Shown: one piece after another, positions 11,240-23,415 of the stretch
Layout of the letters: each line of letters starts with the position of its first letter
Numbering within the stretch: the first letter of the stretch is position 1
Assembly: GCA_964023275.1 (NCBI GenBank)
Contig: OZ029927.1
Location: forward strand, 7,581,062 to 7,645,061
Length of the DNA stretch: 64,000 nucleotides
Direction of reading: 5' to 3'
From: Norana najaformis
Taxonomy: Eukaryota; Annelida; Clitellata; Crassiclitellata; Hormogastridae
Translations under genes and position numbers: made by a program
Notes under the pieces: model-generated
Database searches by the model: none
What the model was told of the DNA's origin: nothing
What the model saw: only the letters and a program-made list of their open reading frames with translations

Positions 11240-11500
11240 ATTTGCAAAACATTATCTGGTGATGACGAGCTCAGCTGAGCATGGCTGTGTCAGTGATGTG
11301 ATGCCAAGCTCTTCTGTCCTGGGTCTTGCTCCATGCTATAAGAAGGCCGCAGTTCAGATCTGCAAGATCCTTCTCCATGACTCTAGTCCATGTAGTCCTA
11401 GGCTGACCACAAGATCTACTCCAAACTCTCAGCAGCTTGTTCACTGATGCCCACAAGGCTCTCCAGTGGTCCTTGTCATTTGGAGCACAAGCAATATGCA
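11240..11500 (-). repeat. LINE C-terminal fragment (second LINE type)
   Basis: The minus strand encodes CGQPRTTWTRVMEKDLADLN, then QDRRAWHHI. This is the typical end of RTE/Jockey-like LINE proteins (GRPRxxWxxxxxxDL...DRxxW). The fragment at 62265-62760 is of the same kind. Confidence 0.75.
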
Positions 11501-12839
11501 TATTTAAGACAGTGGCAGATGAACTCTGTTGACAAAATGTTATTTAGAATCAAACAGACCAGCAAGCAACGATGCCTTAACTGACTTAAGATGATGCAGT
11601 TGACTAAAGCAGGAGTCGGTTTGTAAAAATCTGGAAAGAAACATCTAATTAACAGATACTAATTACTAGTACTATCATTCACGTCTACAGCTCTGCCACA
11701 GAAGATTGTCTGCCCTAACGTTCATGTTTCTTAAATAACTTAAGACCCAAATACACAGCGACTGTGACTTGGAATTTGGGTCAAGAATTAACTATCATAT
11801 TAAATTCTGCCATTTCCCACAATAAAACTAACAAGACCACTGATCAAATTTCAAAAGCTGTCAAAACAGTTTCAAGCTGTTGCAGTTCATGGCTAACTAG
11901 TGACATCAAACAGGTTTCAGATTCGAAAACTGATCATGTCCTTAGCTACAAGCAAGCAAACAGAAGCCAGCTAAACTGAAATACCACATTAACTCTTAAT
12001 GTAGTTAGATTAGCTTTGTTTAAACAAGCAGTAATCTGTCTTGAATAAACACACGACAGAACTTGGTTCGTATCTTAGTGCATTTATAAACAAACTGTGA
12101 AGCAGTTTAACCCTGGTTGGGGTATTGTTTTTACTTATTGGCATGTATCAGATGCTTCTATATAGTTTGCTTATATGGCCCAACAAATTTCTGAGGATCT
12201 CTTTTTAGTCACACAAATTTTTGGGCGGTTTCATGTTTGCCAAAACAATGGACCCCATGTTCCCTAGGTGGGCTCTTTTTCCCATGCATACTTCCCTTGT
12301 TTTTTCTCTAGCTTTCTCAACATTTCTTTTCCTTCCCACTTTCACAGATTTTTCACTACTTTTTCACTTTAGCGATTTCCTCCTTAATTTTCTTTAGCAG
12401 TACTATCATAGCAATTTTTCCTTCACACTACCTGTGAGCAACTCTTGTAAACCAGTTTGGGGCCAACTCAATGGCATACTCCCCCAAAATCAAAGGGGAG
12501 GCCATGGATGGACCTTGCTCCTAAAGGTGCAGAACATCTTGTTCAGTTGTTGGTGCCAGGTCTGCACTTCAGTCAAAAGATTTTGCAAGCTCACACTGTG
12601 TCTGTGAAGACTTCATTTTATGCAGGAATGCAGTCCACCACTCAATGGATTTCTTCTCTCACAGGATGCAACAGGCGCTGAACAAAGATGCAGAGGCCAA
12701 AGGGCAATCCACTGGCTACTGAAGTCAATCCTTAACAGTCATCATTACATTTGGCATTTTAAAACCGTAATACTTGTAAACATAAGTTACTCATATAATA
12801 ACCATAATAAAATATACTACATAATGATAGTAGTAACAG

Positions 12840-13040
12840 TAATAATAAGAGTAAAATAGTAATAATAATAAATATTATTATTATTAAACAGACATTTATA
12901 ATTCACCTCAAAAGCATGTACTGGTAGCTTTAATAAAAATAATAAGTAAGCATTAATAATAATATTCAATAATAAAAATAATATTACTGATAATATTATT
13001 ATTATAAAAATGGATAACTTAATATTAATAATATTAAGTG
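12840..13040. repeat. AT-rich (AAT/ATA)n tract
   Basis: About 200 bases made mostly of AATA/TTAT units with short interruptions. Confidence 0.85.
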
Positions 13041-13310
13041 TATTTCGAGACATCGCCTCTGGTGTCTTAAGGCGAGGCTTATCTTCCAGATTCCGAAAAA
13101 CAGCTTGCGCTCTCTCCTTCATTGTCTTTTCCTTTGACTTTTCCTCTGAGTTGAATTGGCATCTCAGGGTCACATAATACTCCAGACAATTCTTTCAATT
13201 TTTTCCCAAGCTGCTTTAATCCTGTTCTTAACATCTTGTTATTCCCACTATGCGACCAACCCTCGTACCGAGGATGGTTGAAAAGAAGAAGAAGAATTCC
13301 CACTAACAAC
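13040..13310 (-). repeat. LINE reverse-transcriptase fragment (second LINE type)
   Basis: The minus strand encodes GLKQLGKKLKELSGVLCDPE then MPIQLRGKV. This is a recognisable RT-linker block (ELSGVLCDxxMPxxLxGKV) of RTE-like elements. Confidence 0.7.
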
Positions 13311-13389
13311 TCCAGTACAACTTCTTGTTCCAGAGGGATTACACTTACCTCGGAAAAGATTGATAATAATAGTGAAAAACGGGTCTTAC

Positions 13390-13441
13390 TTTGGATAGCT
13401 GTCGTGATAAAATGGTGGCTGTAGGATCCCTGCTGGAAACA
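13390..13441 (-). CDS. M13 peptidase exon: FPAGILQPPF segment
   Basis: A 52-bp exon encodes FPAGILQPPFYHDSYP plus split codons. FPAGILQPPF immediately precedes the zinc site in family M13. The acceptor is TGTGACAG and the donor GTAAGA. It ends in phase 2, which fits either of the two alternative zinc-site exons downstream. Confidence 0.96.
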
Positions 13442-13479
13442 CTGTCACAAAAAACCAACAGCTCACGTAATGTAACTGA

Positions 13480-13760
13480 CCATTGTAACTGACTATTTTT
13501 AAGCACCACCTAAGTACCTCTTGAACATTCCATAAAAAATGCTGTAAGTTCTTTCCCAGTATGATATCAACCTTTAACGACATCTGATCAGAGTGACTGT
13601 AAAACCACTGAAGCAAAAATCTCCACATTATGAAGAACATTCCAGTTGCAATCAGGAGCTGAATGTCAATTTCGAAGCCCATTCCAGATGGATGGTGCAA
13701 CAACTGAAAGGGTGTGATGCTGCATAGCTGCTGTTAAAGCAAAAACCACGCTTCTACAGA
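13480..13760 (-). repeat. LINE relic
   Basis: The segment shares attccagatggatgg(t/a)(g/c)caac blocks with 8480-8540. It is heavily decayed. Confidence 0.4.
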
Positions 13761-13920
13761 CAAAGCTGAAACACACTTTCTAGTTGCCAGTGAAGTTTAT
13801 ATTTTAAACAGTCAGACAGCTTCTGTTGTTTTTCTTTGGATTGATAGGAAACCATAAAAATTTTCTGTTACCTTAGGCTGTTATACATGTTAACTTGACA
13901 GATTTGCAAAGCTCACTTAC

Positions 13921-13979
13921 TGATTTGGTTTCTGTTCGCACTGTAGAAGGCATTGATGACAGTCGGTGCAGCAGCCCAT
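13921..13979 (-). CDS. M13 peptidase exon: VINAFYSANRNQI segment
   Basis: A 59-bp exon encodes WAAAPTVINAFYSANRNQI. It contains the substrate-binding NA(F/Y)Y motif of M13 peptidases, where Asn and Ala contact the peptide backbone. The acceptor is GTTGTAG and the donor GTAAGT. It is phase 2 in and phase 1 out, and both match the neighbours. Confidence 0.95.
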
Positions 13980-14045
13980 CTACAACGCACCCACATCTAC
14001 ACTCTTTAGCACCATAAGGCAACTGCTAAGTTGCAGCAGAATACC

Positions 14046-14220
14046 GCCGCCGCCGCCACCACCACCTACACATTTTTCCTTATTTTATAGCTGAGAGCAT
14101 TAGGGGTTGCAAGTGGAACATAAATTTCAGAATATCTTTCTGTCCAGGAAGGAAACTGAACCCACGACCTATGGATTGATGGTCCAGCATGTTAACCACC
14201 ACACTAACATGCTACCCAAG
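14046..14220 (-). repeat. (GCC)n and tRNA-like SINE head
   Basis: A short ccgccgccgccaccacc tract lies at 14045-14068. It is followed by a minus-strand tRNA-like sequence (B-box complement around gaacccacgacc, 14157-14168). Confidence 0.5.
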
Positions 14221-14800
14221 AATTAGTGTCCCAGCAAATAGCAACTTTACTGTGTTCTCAGGACATAAATATTCAGTCAACTGTCTCAGATCCATGTCCC
14301 CAGTTGAATTATATCAGAATTGAAGCATGCTGTGAGGAGGCTCACACAACTTTAGTCTAACACTGAAAGAATAAGGTCAACTGCTAAGCCACAGCCTGGC
14401 TTCCTGTCGTGGAATGTATTACATTCAAGATCCTTATGCTGTCACGACACATCTAGCTCGTTAGAACCACATCAGCATAAATCATGCAGGTCTCTGCTCC
14501 AGTCTTGATTCAGCCGGGTTGGCAATCGTTGTGCTCAGCTGCCCACAGGGATATGTCGGTGCCACTACCTCACATCGTGGACTGACCTGAATATTGACCT
14601 GAAAGTGGTTTGACTTTGGTGCACCATCGGTTGAAGCCTTGCGCATTAGACACCAGCGTGTTAGAAGTTAAAGGCACTACATAAAGTGTAGCTCAGTTAG
14701 TCACGTAGCCTTTGTGAGTTACTTAAAAGGTGCTACATAAAGTGCCTTGGTAATACACAAATGATAACACTACAAAAAAAACTCAGTGCCAATTACAGAC

Positions 14801-14904
14801 CTCAACTTGTCAACAGGCTGTCTTAGCTTCATGAGGTGGTTTTTGGCCGTGACGTGATAGAGGGTCATAAAGTTTTCAAAGTATTCAGCAGGATCAACCT
14901 TCAC
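14801..14904 (-). CDS. M13 peptidase exon: YFENFM...LRQPVDKL segment
   Basis: Thirty-four codons plus two bases encode VKVDPAEYFENFMTLYHVTA then KNHLMKLRQPVDKL. YFxN and LRxPVDK are typical for the family. The exon is phase 0 in and phase 2 out. The donor is GTCTGT; choosing the later GTAATT donor would break the frame into the next exon. Confidence 0.93.
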
Positions 14905-15334
14905 CTGGAAGTTAACAGCAGTACAAGATGAGCCACTAATAACATCAGAGAAACACAGGCAGATCCAATCCAAATACTTTGCAAATTTCTATACCGCTGT
15001 TATCACAACACACGTGGTATCAACTGAAGGTCAATTCTACAAGAAACAACATTCAGAAATCACAGTCCACTGACGAGAACCAGTTGCGATCCACACAGCC
15101 CCAGAAACCCAAGGACAGGCAGCTCAAAACAACCGATGACAACGTCTGTTACAAGTACTGCCCCCAGGCCTAAGCAGACGCCAAGGCTGCACGACAGTTT
15201 CGGTAGCTACTGCGATTTGTTTCACGTTTATCTTAATTTGGCCGAGTTGCGCTCAAAGGCAACAAAGCATGACACTATGCTTACAATGTTCCTTCGTACA
15301 CTCAGTGTACAATAGTTCCGGTGTTTGGTAGTCA

Positions 15335-15525
15335 GCAAATGTAAATGTATATAGCGACCGTATGGCCTCGACCCTGCTCATTTTTGCAATGAATTTATCG
15401 GGTGAGATTCTTCACCATTGCTGCCCATTTGAATGGACCCCATACCATTTAAGGTCCCCGCGCATGGACTGTACTAGCCCGAAATTTAAATCTCTGAAAT
15501 AAGCCACGACTGGGACGCAGTTTAT
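15335..15525 (+). repeat. Repeat family F (SINE-like, about 170 bp)
   Basis: The block runs from atatagcgaccgtatggcct through tcgggtgagattcttcacca to aaatctctgaaataagccacg. It recurs at 20695-20860, 57705-57905 and 59775-59930 (plus) and 30735-30870 (minus). Confidence 0.8.
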
Positions 15526-16384
15526 GTCTTGATGGTGAGACAGTTAGGCAGCTGTCGGTTGCCCTGTGTGCACCAGAAATATTTTCTACATGTTTTTTTG
15601 AGTTGAATTCCTAAAATAAGACTACTCAGAAAATCTACTCGAAAGAATGTATCAGCTCGAGGTGTTGCTACCAGAAGAAGAATTCAAACTTCGAAGTTTA
15701 GCAATCGAAAGTCAGACAGAACAGGCCAAGTTATAAAATGCTTGGGAGTGACAATGTAGTATCAAGGCGTGTACAGATCGACAAAGAGAGCAAGGCAGAG
15801 CTCACAACATCACAACATACAGATAGATTTTTTATTTCTGACCAACTTTGCATTTACTTCTATATAATGAGCATCTCCACATCAGTTTGGCAAAATGTCA
15901 CTGCTGGAAAAATCCTCTGATGCTTCCTGTTAGCTACAACCTATTGATCTCATATAATTCGCAAGATGGCACTGGCATTATACGTCACCTCTTCTATATA
16001 AAACAGTACAACTGTAATTTGATAATTTGCTAATGTGCTCTTTACAAAGTTCAGAAGCGCATGTTGAAGCTGGGGAACAGTAAACTTTATTAACCATATG
16101 TACTAAATGGACCATGGACCACATGTCTAAGGCTATTATTATACAAGTAACACAGACAGCATGTGTCTACTCCCTGTTCCTGTCTCTGTCCCAGGTAGAG
16201 TTCCTGAAACTGCACTGGCACTGTCACATTTTCTAAATACACCAGACATCTAAAGCAATTACTACCATAATCCACCTATTTTCATTATTTTGCTGCGTCA
16301 CTTCTTACCGCATTAGTGGGCAGCCCTAATTAACCTTGGGGTCACTTCTGGGCGCGCTGCCCTTTGCATCCCGTTTAACTGTGC

Positions 16385-16600
16385 AGCATTTGCAAGACTA
16401 TTATTATTATTATTATTATATTGCATTCATTTCGTGCACAAGGTCAGTAATTCTTAATCTGAGGCGAAAAGCAGTTGGGAGTGAAGGACTTGCTCAAGGT
16501 CCCTTCTCAGTAACCGTCTAACAGGAGACTCAACTCCAAACTCTCCACGTTACAAGCCGAGCACTCGAATCAATCGGCTACTGTAATCTTTATCAATCTT
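16385..16600 (-). repeat. SINE-A, minus strand, with (ATT)n tail
   Basis: The plus strand shows attattattattat, then the reversed body (gaaggacttgctcaaggtcc) and reversed head (cgttacaagccgagcactcg). Confidence 0.8.
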
Positions 16601-16689
16601 GACTTGGGATCAATAAATGAGAATTAAACATATCATCACGAAAACAGTGACATTGCTGAGAGACAAAATCTCAACAACTGTTGACTTAC

Positions 16690-16767
16690 GTCTACATAGT
16701 CGAGGTTTAGCGCCGTGTCATTCATGATGTAATCTGGGTAGCCTATCCTCTCCTGAATTGAGTCAGC
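16690..16767 (-). CDS. M13 peptidase exon: IGYPDYI segment
   Basis: Twenty-six codons encode ADSIQERIGYPDYIMNDTAL then NLDYVD. IGYPD is an M13 hallmark. The exon is phase 0 on both sides, with acceptor TTGTTTCAG and donor GTAAGT. A degenerate minisatellite starts in the flanking intron at about 16797. Confidence 0.95.
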
Positions 16768-16796
16768 CTGAAACAAATGTTTCAAACAATGTTTGA

Positions 16797-17350
16797 ATGC
16801 TGGCAAAATGACTAAACGACTCCATGGTAGCAATACAGATGTCGGCAAATGACTAAATGTCAGCAAAACAGCTGACTACATGGCAGCAATATGACTAAAT
16901 GCTGCCAAAATGACTAAATGACTAAAGGGCAACAAAATAAATAGATCTAGGTCAACAAAATAACTAAATGTCAGCAAAGTGACTGCACGATTACATGGCA
17001 GCCATCTGACTAAATGTGAATGCAATACCCATTTTGTTGTCTAAATGTCAGAAAAATGACTAATGATAAATGTTAACAAAAATTAACTAGATGTCAGCAA
17101 AGTTACTAAACACCTGCACTTAAGCAATTTGATTCGTGCGGAATCGGAATTCAGTCGTGCAGACTGACCTTCTGGATGTCGACCTGATTGTGGCTTGGTT
17201 TTGGTGTGCCATCGGTTGACGCCTTGTGCATTAGACACTGGCGCATTAGAAGTTGCTAATTATTATTATTATTATTAAATGTCAGCAAAATGACTAGATG
17301 TCATCAAAATAACTAAATGTCAGTGAAATGACTAACTGACAGCATAAGTT
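16797..17350. repeat. Degenerate minisatellite (aatgactaaatgtcagcaaa) split by a repeat tail
   Basis: Many imperfect copies of a unit of about 20 bp built from gactaaatg and tcagcaaaatg. Positions 17130-17260 are a family-E 3' tail ending (att)n that has been inserted into the array. Confidence 0.8.
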
Positions 17351-18010
17351 AATACATGGAATTTGCCAACGTCTTGAAAAAACTGCACCTCTCAAAATTA
17401 CTGATGGTCAAAGTACAGAGTAAATAAGCAATAATTATTCTTACATTGTTCTACTTAATGCAACATAAGTAACACCATTAAAAGACCTTACAAAAGCTTA
17501 AACTGTACAGGCCTACCAAGCACTATCTGGTGGAATGATTCGCAATCCCAGGCTGTTCACTTTCAAACAATTCAAAATGGACTTAGTACATGGACTCAAA
17601 CCCAGAACTGCGGGAGCCAAATGCACTCAGTGGAAGTCATTCCTCATCTTTTGATCAACCTGTTCAGTTAATTAAGGACGAGAATCCACTGGTTTGGTAC
17701 TACGTGTGCGTAAGAGCCTGCAGTTGGAGATTTCTCCTGTTCTTTGAGCTTCATTCGTCTGCAGACAAACTATTTCTTCTCACTGAGTTTTAACAACATT
17801 TTTACTGGCAAGGAATGCCTTTGAGAAGTGCTTAGATTTTGCTAGATAAATGTCCAGATAGACACATACATACAAACACACACACGTAACATTTGCCTCT
17901 TTAAATCCTGAATTGGTGACAGAATATTCAAAGATAACTACAGAATAATTGTTCTTGTGCACACAAATTAATTTTCTGTATGCTCAAATAGCAATAATAC
18001 GGATGCAGAC

Positions 18011-18109
18011 CTTATCTCTGGCAACTTTTTTCGTTTCCTTGTCCATCCAATCAATTTCGTCCAACAGTTCAAAGAAAGCGTTCTTTATGTGATCAATCAT
18101 CTCCATTGC
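18011..18109 (-). CDS. M13 peptidase exon: LDEIDWMDKETKK segment
   Basis: Thirty-three codons encode AMEMIDHIKNAFFELLDEID then WMDKETKKVARDK. The (L)xxxDWMDxxT motif is a family landmark. It is phase 0 on both sides. The acceptor is GTCTGTAG and the donor GTCTGC (C at +3). Confidence 0.95.
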
Positions 18110-18383
18110 CTACAGACAAAAGAACTGAGTGTTCAGTCGTTTCTAGAGCACATCATAGTCATGCTGGCAATCCTTTGTTGTGAATTTGTCATAATACAGC
18201 ATAATACATACAAAATGTCACTGAAATCGCCAAAATTTCTTGTCACACAAAACCTGCTTTCATTCATTCATTCAAGGATTTATATAGCAACTCTTCAAGA
18301 TATTTACTCATTGGTACTGCTAGCCCCTCCCCAGAGAAATAGCAGTTTTCAAGAGTTGGTCCAAGGTGCACGTCCAGAGTATC

Positions 18384-18900
18384 TCTATTATTATTATTAT
18401 TATTATTATTTAGAAACTTCTACAGAGCCGGTCTCTAATGCACAAGGCAGCAACCAATGCAACATCAAATTTAAGCCGCATTAAGGCCAATATACAGAAG
18501 AGCAGTCCACTAAGACAGAGAGGTAGCCAACGGCAGATAAACCAACTGAAAAAGGTAAGTCTGAAGTTGAGAATGAAGTGACATAAGAGACTGGCATCAG
18601 AGGCATAACGCATAGGTGCAGGGAGAATTCCAAAATTTCGGTTCTGCAACTGAAAAAGCTTGCTTACCAAGAACAGTTCTAGTTTCTGAGAAAGGCATTC
18701 AGATGACCTGGTTGGCCCCTACCCAGAAGGACACAGATTCAGAGGGATGCCATTCCAGGAAGACGACCCAACCACGAAAAGAAACAAAGAGTACTGCACA
18801 GCTGAAGTGCAAGCAAAAGCAAAACCAGCTTGTTCACCAGTGCTCAGTCAAATCAAATCTATAAGAGCTTAGTTGCTTGGTCAGTTTCAGAGCCACATAA
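18384..18900 (-). repeat. LINE family B 3' part, minus strand, with (TTA)n
   Basis: A (TTA)n tract at 18387-18412 is followed by the inverted family-B tail and C-terminal region (aaggcagcaaccaatgcaac, gcattcagatgacctggtt). Confidence 0.7.
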
Positions 18901-19029
18901 ACACCTTAAAAGGTCAGACTGACAGCTGAATGACCTCGTAATTTTGTCCCGTCTGTCAATCCTCTGGGCAAAACATACAAGTCTTTAAGTACCTAGACGA
19001 GGCAGCACTTGTTCGATTTCTTATCTGAT

Positions 19030-19510
19030 CTGGAAACTTCTGTTACAAAACCTCTGTAACTACAAGTCTTAAGTTCTCTAACCGATCCATACACTACACT
19101 GCACCTAAACTCTGGAAAGATCTCCCTCCTGAATTTCGCAAATTCTCTGTTCCTCTATCCTTTCCGTCATTCACCCATCAACATCTGTCTCAAGCCCTTT
19201 AATCTATTACTCCTCAGGTGTTCCATCCAAAACTGAAGTCTCACCTATTCAAGAAATCCCACCCTGATCCATCGAATCCATTCTCTTCCCATTTCTCTCA
19301 GCTTAAACAAACCCACCCCAACAGCTCCTCTCCCCTTTTTCTCTCTCTGGTCTTCTGGCAACCAGACTTGGTTCTTGCCATGGCATCTTTGGACAACCCC
19401 ACTGACTAGACGCAGTGTTGTTCCTCGTGAGTAAGCTGGTGCACTGTGTTTGGATTTAAACAGCGCTTTAGAAATTTTAAGTTTACAATTATGATTATGA
19501 TTACAGCAAG
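19030..19510 (+). repeat. LINE 3' end, family C2
   Basis: The stretch encodes LWKDLPPEFRKFSV and KLKSHLFKKSHPDP. It then runs to gcgctttagaaattttaag and tacaattatgattatgatta. A second copy of the end lies at 51055-51265. Confidence 0.8.
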
Positions 19511-19679
19511 GCTGAAAGTGCAGCTTGGCGATCTATCAGTAGCACTAGGGGTCTGTGATCTAACAATTGCAGGTCTCAGCCTGATGAGTTGGACTTCAAG
19601 CAACAAGGTTTTTGCACACATTGGTTTGATGCCAAGCAGTAGAATTTTGTAAGATGAGAACTAAGCAGTAAGTAGATGC

Positions 19680-20335
19680 ACAGGCCTCAAGTATGGGACA
19701 TGCAGCCTTTAAGTATTTGGGGGTAATTCAGGACATCAATCTCACATTTCGACCCTACATTACAAACCTTTGCAACTCTTGTTTCTATTATATTTTCTAT
19801 TATTTCTATTACATCACTCCCAGATCTTGAACTCAAAAGACTTCAAAGCATACAAAATTCTCTGGCTCACATGATGCTATGACACCTCCTCGTACAAATT
19901 CCTTAACCCTTTTAGGCAGGCTGCGCTGGTTTCCTGTGAAATTCCAGATAAAATTCTAACAACGAGCATTCCTACCTACCTTCAGTCACTAGTCTCTCTT
20001 TACATTCCTCCCTGCAGCCTAAGATCTTCAGGTACTGGTTTTCTAGCTGAGTTACAATGCAGAACTTTCCTGAGCTCTCTTGCATTCCACACCGCTGCCC
20101 TAAAGGAACGGAACTGACGTCCAATGTTTCTTCGAGGCTCAATCTATCATTCTTCCTTCAATAAATGCCTGAATACTCACTATTTCTCACTGGCTTTCAA
20201 AAATTTGGATATCTAACTGTTTTTCAACTGGCGACTGACTAGCTGTGCTTCAGATTAGCATTAAGCGTGACCTTGTGTGCGTTAGAAATCTTTGTAATAA
20301 TAATAATAATAAAACTAATAATAATAATAATAAAG
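19680..20335 (+). repeat. CR1/L2-like LINE relic
   Basis: Broken frames show LPDLELKRLQSIQNSLA and later LINE C-terminal pieces. It ends gtgcgttagaaatctttgta followed by (ATA)n. Confidence 0.75.
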
Positions 20336-20694
20336 GACCACCTTTAATCACACAATGCACGCATGCATGTATGTACACATGCAGGTTGATGAAGAATGTT
20401 GTCCTCCGTACACTTGGTGGCTGAGGGATGTCTGGACACAACATAAGCAAGGGAGTACTTGGTGTTGGGGTTTGTGTCCTGCAAGCCTCTTGCCTGTCAT
20501 CGCTCCTCTCTCTGATGCTATGCAGTCCAGGAACTCTGGATGGGAATTCATCAGGTGGGCTCCGAGTTTCTGTGGTAGCTCACCCGCGGTGTCACTTCTA
20601 GCTATATCAGCACCGTTTGCTTATTGATTACTTTTTTCCTTAATGACTTTTAGGCTGGCACAGGCAGCACTTTTGTGAGGCGTTGAAAATGAGA

Positions 20695-20860
20695 TGCTTC
20701 TCTAATGACCCTGCTCATATTTGCCTTTGGGCGAGATACTTCACAAATTCTACCCGTTTAAATGGAAGCCACACCATTTTACGACCCTGTATACCAACTG
20801 TACTAGGCCAAGACACAGATCTCTGAAATACTACCACAACTGGTATACAAACCTGACTAT
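20695..20860 (+). repeat. Repeat family F copy
   Basis: The copy is diverged but aligns to 15335-15525 (gggcgagatacttcaca, aaatggaagccacaccattt). It ends 18 bp from the M13 exon donor at 20877. Confidence 0.7.
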
Positions 20861-20877
20861 CAAGCTGTTCTACTTAC

Positions 20878-21006
20878 TTTCGCTTTGGATTTCTCGTCAA
20901 AATGCTTTGTGACAAAAAGTCTTCCAACGGCCATTCCTAGGTAATCATTGACATGACCGACACAGGATCGCCATCTTGCCCCCTCCTGATCAGTTCCATG
21001 AAGAGC
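20878..21006 (-). CDS. M13 peptidase exon: RWRSCVGHVNDYLGMAVGRLF segment
   Basis: Forty-three codons, phase 0 to 0. They begin ALHGTDQEGARWRSCV and continue with NDYLGMAVGRLFV and FDEKSKAK. RWxxCVxxxNxxxGxAxGxLFV is a strong M13 signature. The acceptor is TTGTCATAG and the donor GTAAGTAG, close to consensus. Confidence 0.95.
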
Positions 21007-21660
21007 CTATGACAACATAACAATGAAACAGCATCAGACAATACGGCTTACCCTATGACTACGCAATGTAAAATCATTAGAAATTTTTATGCATATAGCG
21101 CCTACTCGGAATAGCAGAAAGCATAAACTAGAAATAAGTAAATATAGTATCAAACAGCAATGTCTTTCGATTTTGGACCATTATATAAAAGCAGTAACGT
21201 GTGGCACATCTTTCGTTTGTGATTTGTAAGCGCTTGAATAATTCCGATCACATCTGCTTTTTCCAGAAGTTGCAGGAGCAGGGCTGCGTCCACTTGCGAC
21301 TTATTCTAGGCCCCATCGACCTACTTTGGCCGCGGTTGGGCCAGTCTTGGGGCCAATTACTGGGCCAACGAATCCAAACTAACAATCGCGCTGTCTTTTG
21401 AAACAAATATGGGCCTACGTCTACCATTTTAAAACGCGTCCAGCTTTCTCTGCCATCACGAAGATGCTAAGAGATGGGCGAAATTAATTGTAGACGACTT
21501 GCATTAATCGGATAACAGATTTATTCTTATCGATTATTAGATGAAGAAATTGAACAATATAGATCGATACCTTATTGTAATTTCGTTTAAGATCGATGAA
21601 CTTATGGGGAAGGTTATTGATCTTGGACAAGATCATGTACCAAATGAGGTAATTCGCCAA

Positions 21661-21692
21661 CGTTCTAAAATGCCATCATCATCGTCTTCATC

Positions 21693-21724
<32 letters not shown>

Positions 21725-21800
21725 CATCACAACCATCACCACCATAATCATCACCACAACCACCACCACCATAATCATCATCATTATCATCAGCGTTGTC
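21661..21800. repeat. (ATC)n microsatellite
   Basis: About 130 bases of catcat with accacc interruptions. Confidence 0.9.
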
Positions 21801-22019
21801 TTCGTCGTCATTATCCTTGACAGCATTTAAATGAAATACAAGCACTGAATAGCGAAAGTCATATCATAACTAAGTGAATCAAGCGCTTAACGTATTTATA
21901 TTGTTTTTCTACCTTTCTAATTAACTAAACTAGAAGAATTAATAGACCTACAATCTGGCTATATTTTGCCACGCGGAGTTTAACTTCTGCTGAGTGCAGA
22001 TCCTCTTTCCACACGACGA

Positions 22020-22205
22020 CCAATGATGATGACGATGACGAACGACGACGATGATCATGACCTGATGACAATGATGGTGACGACGATGACGATGATGACG
22101 ACGATAATGATGATGATGCCGATGATAGAGACGGTGATGAAGTTGTTGCTGCTGATGATGATGACGACGACGACGATAATGATGATAACGATAACGTTGA
22201 CTTTC
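22020..22205. repeat. (GAT/GAC)n microsatellite
   Basis: About 185 bases of gatgat/gacgac triplets. Together with the (ATC)n tract at 21661 it sits inside the intron where an M13 exon seems to be missing. Confidence 0.9.
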
Positions 22206-22565
22206 GGTCAATAATGTCAATTTTTTCGATCAATTATCTGACTTGATAATCCTTTTTCGGTGGCTGCACTGGCCAATCAGAAGCTCAAGTCGGCATTCAT
22301 TGTCCAGTGCTGGGCGTTCGACGCTCCGTCGTCGGTTCTTTAATGTCATTCAGAGGTAAACTTAAGACTCATCTGTTTCCTCTACCTTACCCATCATAGA
22401 CTAACTCCTAGTTTCCTTGACCTATCGCATTTCGGTAGAATTTCTCAACGATTTGTGATTTTTTGACTACGGTTTCACCTGAAGAGACCATGACTTGTGA
22501 CGTCATGAAAACGTCATGTGACGTCTGTTGAAATAAGTGGATTCGATTCGATATGAAAAAATGAC

Positions 22566-22708
22566 CTTTTCGGGGTCGTCTTCAGCAGAACGTTGAGGTC
22601 GGTCAGATATTTTGTTGCGTAGACAACAACTTCTTCAGTTTCGTTGATTTCCACGCTGACGTTCGCAAACATCACCTTCATATATTTCAGCCAGTTCAAA
22701 TTGGAACC
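22566..22708 (-). CDS. M13 peptidase exon: LNWLKYM...TPKR segment
   Basis: Forty-seven codons plus two bases include SNLNWLKYMKVMF, VVVYATKYLTDLNVLL and TTPKR. These match the M13 blocks WLxYL, VxVYxxxYL and TPKR. The acceptor is GTTTTTTAG. The proposed donor GTCATT (phase 2) is weak and does not match the phase of the next exon found (21006), so an exon between them is missing or lost. Confidence 0.87.
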
Positions 22709-22729
22709 CTAAAAAACAAAGTGCACATT

Positions 22730-23415
22730 TCTTATCTAATCTAATCTAATTACTTCTATCATAATGCCCACTGCTTAAATGATGGTCGCTTCAAGTCAAA
22801 ATCATAATCCGTTGGAAAAGCCAGGTCGAAAATTTCGATAGGTCAGATAAACTAGAACCCAGGCTACGGTGGGTAAGCAAGCTGAAACAGATGAGTCTTG
22901 AGTCTAGTAGACCTGGATGACATCACAGAACTGACCAAAGAATAGAACTTGACAGCAAATTCCAAAGCTGTGGACTAGCAACCGAGAATGCTCAAGTACT
23001 CAACACTGTCCAGGTACAAGGGACAACAAGAGTTGCAGTGTCCATTGATCGAGTGCAATCGTTGTTGGTATGACGGTTGAGCATAGACCAGACATAGGTC
23101 GGCTGATTTAAAAGCAGTGCTTTGTGAGCTATAAGACAGATTTAAAACCGGATTCTTTGCTCGATGGGCAACCAGTGTAATTAATGCAATAATAGTGTAA
23201 TATGTAGATATTTAGGTGTTTTTGCTACGGCTCTGCCCAGAGAGTTTTGAACCATTTGTAGTTTGTGCAGATCTCTCTTCGTGATGTCAATAAGAGGTGA
23301 ATTGCAGTAGTCAAGCATGCTGGAAACCAATGCATTAGCTAGCGAGATTAAGACAGTATGAGGCGAAAGAGATTTGATTCTACCAATATCTCGCATATTT
23401 CTTAAGACTGGCACC
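22730..23415 (-). mobile_element. LINE family B fragment, minus strand
   Basis: The tail (taatctaatctaatctaatt) lies at 22735-22754. Coding remains further right read SMLDYCNSPLIDITKRDLHKLQ, matching the DYCNxLLxGLP....LQ.vQN region of CR1/L2 LINEs. It faces a plus-strand family-B tail at 23415-23640. Confidence 0.8.
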
